From Comamonadaceae bacterium (GTDB taxonomy: Bacteria; Pseudomonadota; Gammaproteobacteria; Burkholderiales; Burkholderiaceae_C): a DNA stretch of 64,000 bases. The position numbers were made by a program, and so were the translations under genes. Below are positions 61,877 to 64,000 of this stretch, one piece after another. The notes beneath the pieces are model-generated. The model saw nothing but the letters and a program-made list of their open reading frames with translations, was not told where the DNA came from and did not search any database. Each line of letters starts with the position of its first letter. The first letter of the stretch is position 1. The stretch is from assembly GCA_015999985.1 (NCBI GenBank), contig JAECRA010000005.1, positions 43,276 through 107,275 on the forward strand, written 5' to 3'.

Positions 61877-62836
61877 ATGATTTTGAGCATGAAAAGTGCT
61901 CCCATACGCCCGCATCACATTGCTTTGCTCCAGGTGCTCTCAACTTCGAGCACGCTGACCGAAGCTGCACACCGTTTAAACGTGACCCAGCCGGCTGTAA
62001 GCAAGCAGTTGTCTCAACTGCACGATGATCTGGGGTATCGGCTTTTCGAGCGACGTGGTCACACGCTGCGGCCTACATTTGAAGCACGTGCCCTGTTCGA
62101 TCAGATCGGCCGTGTGAACTCCTCACTGCTCGTGCTCAATGAGCTTGCAACCGAATTTCGAGATGCCCGCCCGGGGCATCTGCAGATCGGCTGTATTCCG
62201 TCGGCGGCGATTCACCTCTTGCCACATGCCCTATTGCAGATTCAGTCGGCGAACAAAGACCTTCTTTGCACCATCCACACCGGCAATACAGCCCAAGTGA
62301 TTCAATGGGTGGACACCCAGCAGGTGGATGTGGCGATCGGCATGAAGGTCAGCGACTCGGAAAAATGGCACTACGTGCCTTTACTGCCACTCAAGCTTGA
62401 GTGCCTGATGGTTCACGACCATCCGCTGGCGAAGCTGGACACGATCACCGCGAGTGATCTGAATGGGTGTCAGGTGATCGGTATCGAGTACCCCGCGGTC
62501 GTTTGGCGAGCGGGAGGGCAGCAGCCATGGTGGGACCAGGAACTTTTGTCCGTGCAAACGCGAGTCGATTCCGCTCATGTCGCGTGCAAAATGGCTGAGC
62601 TAGGCATGGGCGTTGCAATTGCCGACAGTCTATCTGTGGCTTCATTTGCGAACGAGAAGATGTGTCGCAGGCCTTTCAAAAATCAGGTGCGGGCCGAAAT
62701 CGGTGTTTACAGAGCTACGCATCGACTGGGCAATGACTTTGCCCAAGATGTGGTGAGCGGACTGCAAAGGCATGTTTCTTCGCTCGAGATGTTTTCTGAA
62801 TGCAATCAAGCTGAAATTTTTGTCGCGGGCACGTGA
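61877..62836 (+). CDS. LysR-family regulator (third)
   Basis: 319-residue LysR protein (ATG at 61877; ATG at 61889 also possible). HTH with STLTEAAHRLNVTQPAVSKQ at about 21-40, then effector domain. Divergent from the Bug-M20 operon across a 153-base intergenic region, so it is probably its regulator. CysB/Cbl-like features are not evident. Confidence 0.9.
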   Translation: MILSMKSAPIRPHHIALLQVLSTSSTLTEAAHRLNVTQPAVSKQLSQLHDDLGYRLFERRGHTLRPTFEARALFDQIGRVNSSLLVLNELATEFRDARPGHLQIGCIPSAAIHLLPHALLQIQSANKDLLCTIHTGNTAQVIQWVDTQQVDVAIGMKVSDSEKWHYVPLLPLKLECLMVHDHPLAKLDTITASDLNGCQVIGIEYPAVVWRAGGQQPWWDQELLSVQTRVDSAHVACKMAELGMGVAIADSLSVASFANEKMCRRPFKNQVRAEIGVYRATHRLGNDFAQDVVSGLQRHVSSLEMFSECNQAEIFVAGT

Positions 62837-62980
62837 GGCCTCTTCCGATTCTTGTCATATCTCCTTGCTGAATCTGTCTGTCATTCCATGAATTCCGGAA
62901 CATGAGAGAAGCTCCGACTTATGTCAGCGCACTTACACCTTGGCGATCGATACTCGGCCTTGCGAGCGTTTAATCCTGCG

Positions 62981-63355
62981 TTAATTAGACTCGCTGAGCG
63001 AGGCACAGAAAACAAAAAAATCGTCTAGCTCGGTGGACTTGTCGAAAACTGCGTCCGCGCCAAGAGCAATAGAACGCTCTCGGATCTGCCCCGTGGCGTA
63101 GTTCGTCAGCACAATCACTTTTTTCCAAGTTTCCCTGTTCCGACTGGTGTTCAGAACTTCAAGACCCGACCCTTCCTTCAAAAACATGTCAAGGATCATG
63201 ACTTGCCACTCGGGATACGCATTCATCGCTGCGAGCGCTTCTTTTGCAGATTCGGCAGTCGCGACAACCACAAAGCCTGCCAGTTCCTCCAAAGCGGGCA
63301 CCAGTGTTTCTCGGATCTTTGCACTGTCATCCACCAAAATCGCTTTAAGAACCAT
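62981..63355 (-). CDS. Single-domain response regulator
   Basis: 124-residue receiver domain with no output domain (CheY-like). Acidic pair D9-D10, phosphoacceptor D56 in MILDMFLKEGSG, T84 in VLTNYA and K106 in FDKSTE. It could relay phosphate or act by protein contact. No kinase gene is near. It is alone on the minus strand, and its upstream region carries a hairpin at 63530. Confidence 0.9.
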   Translation of the reverse strand: MVLKAILVDDSAKIRETLVPALEELAGFVVVATAESAKEALAAMNAYPEWQVMILDMFLKEGSGLEVLNTSRNRETWKKVIVLTNYATGQIRERSIALGADAVFDKSTELDDFFVFCASLSESN

Positions 63356-63529
63356 TTGTGCTCGGGAATATTTCCCCCAGATGATGTTCTAAGAATCTAA
63401 GGTGTTCGGCGCCGACATTGAGTAGGCATAACGACTCTCCTGGATGTAGTCCAAGCACTAAAGACCCTCTGAATAACCCCTCACGGCCCCAGATCACTGC
63501 CTCCGGGCGGTCTGCTGCGTTGATTTTTT

Positions 63530-63551
63530 GCCAATAGCGCGAGCTATTGGC
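63530..63551. repeat. Perfect hairpin near window end
   Basis: GCCAATAGC-GCGA-GCTATTGGC, 9-bp stem with a 4-base loop, preceded by six T on the plus strand. Not oriented as a terminator for either neighbour. It lies in the 298-base gap between the receiver gene and the coiled-coil gene. Confidence 0.55.
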
Positions 63552-63653
63552 TTCAAAACTCGCCTTGCAGCCCATCCCGAAGTCAGCGCCCGGCATCCGC
63601 GATGGGTTATGCAGAGGATCCCTAACTGTGGACGTATCGCATAAAATATATGC

Positions 63654-63941
63654 ATGTTGAAAAAATCCTCCAGCGCCCCGGAGCTCGAGAAGTCTCTTGG
63701 GGAAGTGCTACAAACGAATCAAAAAGTTTCGGCCGACGTCAAGGATGCTGCGGAAGAGCTGGAGGTCGTTCATGCGGTGCTGGACACTAAAGTGCCAGAG
63801 GAAGACCGCGACGGGGATCTTGGCGCTGCCATCGACAGGACCCAACTGCTGGAAAAGAAGCTTAAGGAATCGAGCGAACAATTAGATATTGCGAACGATG
63901 CGCTGCAAGAAGCCAATCGCAAGCTGCGAAATGTCGATTAA
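63654..63941 (+). CDS. Small coiled-coil protein
   Basis: 95 residues, acidic, almost entirely predicted helix with heptads (LEKSLGEVLQTNQKVSADVK; LLEKKLKESSEQLDIANDAL). No known domain. The ATG directly follows AT-rich DNA (ATAAAATATATGC) with no ribosome site, and a GCATA-5-TATGC repeat overlaps. Translation may be leaderless. Similar short coiled-coil proteins occur in Comamonadaceae, function unknown. Confidence 0.65.
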   Translation: MLKKSSSAPELEKSLGEVLQTNQKVSADVKDAAEELEVVHAVLDTKVPEEDRDGDLGAAIDRTQLLEKKLKESSEQLDIANDALQEANRKLRNVD

Positions 63942-64000
63942 GGTCCCTGCACGCGAGAGCGCAGCGTTGTTGGAGGTTTTGCTGATTAGAAGTTGTGCTC

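Noticed and set aside
63345..63596. 83-residue minus-strand open frame overlapping the receiver gene start
   Set aside because: No family recognised, no ribosome site, contains the 9-bp hairpin; kept as non-coding gap.

Overview
The window looks like chromosomal DNA of a betaproteobacterium of the order Burkholderiales, most likely family Comamonadaceae. This is inferred from gene content and order: gmhB-plsC-YgjP metalloprotease, a MerR-thioesterase-isovaleryl-CoA dehydrogenase-carbonic anhydrase-aceK-thiolase block, a ribB(X)-ribH-nusB-aminotransferase-ybgC-tolQRA block, and several Bug-type periplasmic binding proteins with LysR regulators. Coding density and GC are high, except for an AT-richer stretch at about 20.2-22.1 kb. 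I see no rRNA, tRNA, CRISPR array, transposase or prophage gene.

Layout. 0-2.7 kb: envelope genes (heptose bisphosphatase, lysophosphatidate acyltransferase, YgjP-like metalloprotease). 2.7-11.1 kb: leucine/acyl-CoA catabolism. An MBL hydrolase and a LiuR-like MerR regulator diverge around a perfect 18-bp palindrome, followed by a hotdog thioesterase, isovaleryl-CoA dehydrogenase, beta-carbonic anhydrase, AceK, a thiolase and an SDR. The usual liuB/C/D genes are not in the window. 11.1-16.7 kb: two lipoproteins, a LytS/LytTR two-component pair and an acyl-CoA dehydrogenase. 16.7-22.1 kb: a glycan island with a glycosyltransferase, a NeuD/PglD-type acetyltransferase, a DegT/DnrJ aminotransferase and two divergent paralogues of unknown function. 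22.2-30.8 kb: YchJ-like protein, TrkA/TrkH potassium uptake, DUF421 protein, GluQRS, a renalase-like flavoprotein, and a LysR regulator divergent from pirin and DoxX genes. 30.9-33.6 kb: a five-gene roadblock/LC7-small GTPase cluster. 33.8-37.3 kb: dnaE. 37.6-43.8 kb, minus strand: ribB(X), ribH, nusB, aminotransferase, ybgC, tolQ, tolR, tolA. 43.9-52.3 kb: AEC transporter, pdxH, ChaC-like, OmpA-like, CYTH-CHAD, gloA, phosphodiesterase, cupin, and a MarR regulator with a HEAT-repeat protein. 52.3-62.8 kb: an accessory catabolic region with three Bug-type binding proteins, three LysR regulators, an AtuA-like protein, an MBL hydrolase and an M20 amidohydrolase. The last kilobase has a lone receiver-domain protein and a small coiled-coil protein.

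Beyond the genes, the sequence carries several non-coding repeats. One is a pair of inverted copies, 33 kb apart, of a 135/168-bp element with terminal inverted repeats. Another is a GC-rich intergenic family at three loci, locally amplified in tandem before isovaleryl-CoA dehydrogenase. There are also several clean dyads beside regulator genes. The least explained gene sets are the roadblock/GTPase cluster and the paralogue pair in the glycan island.
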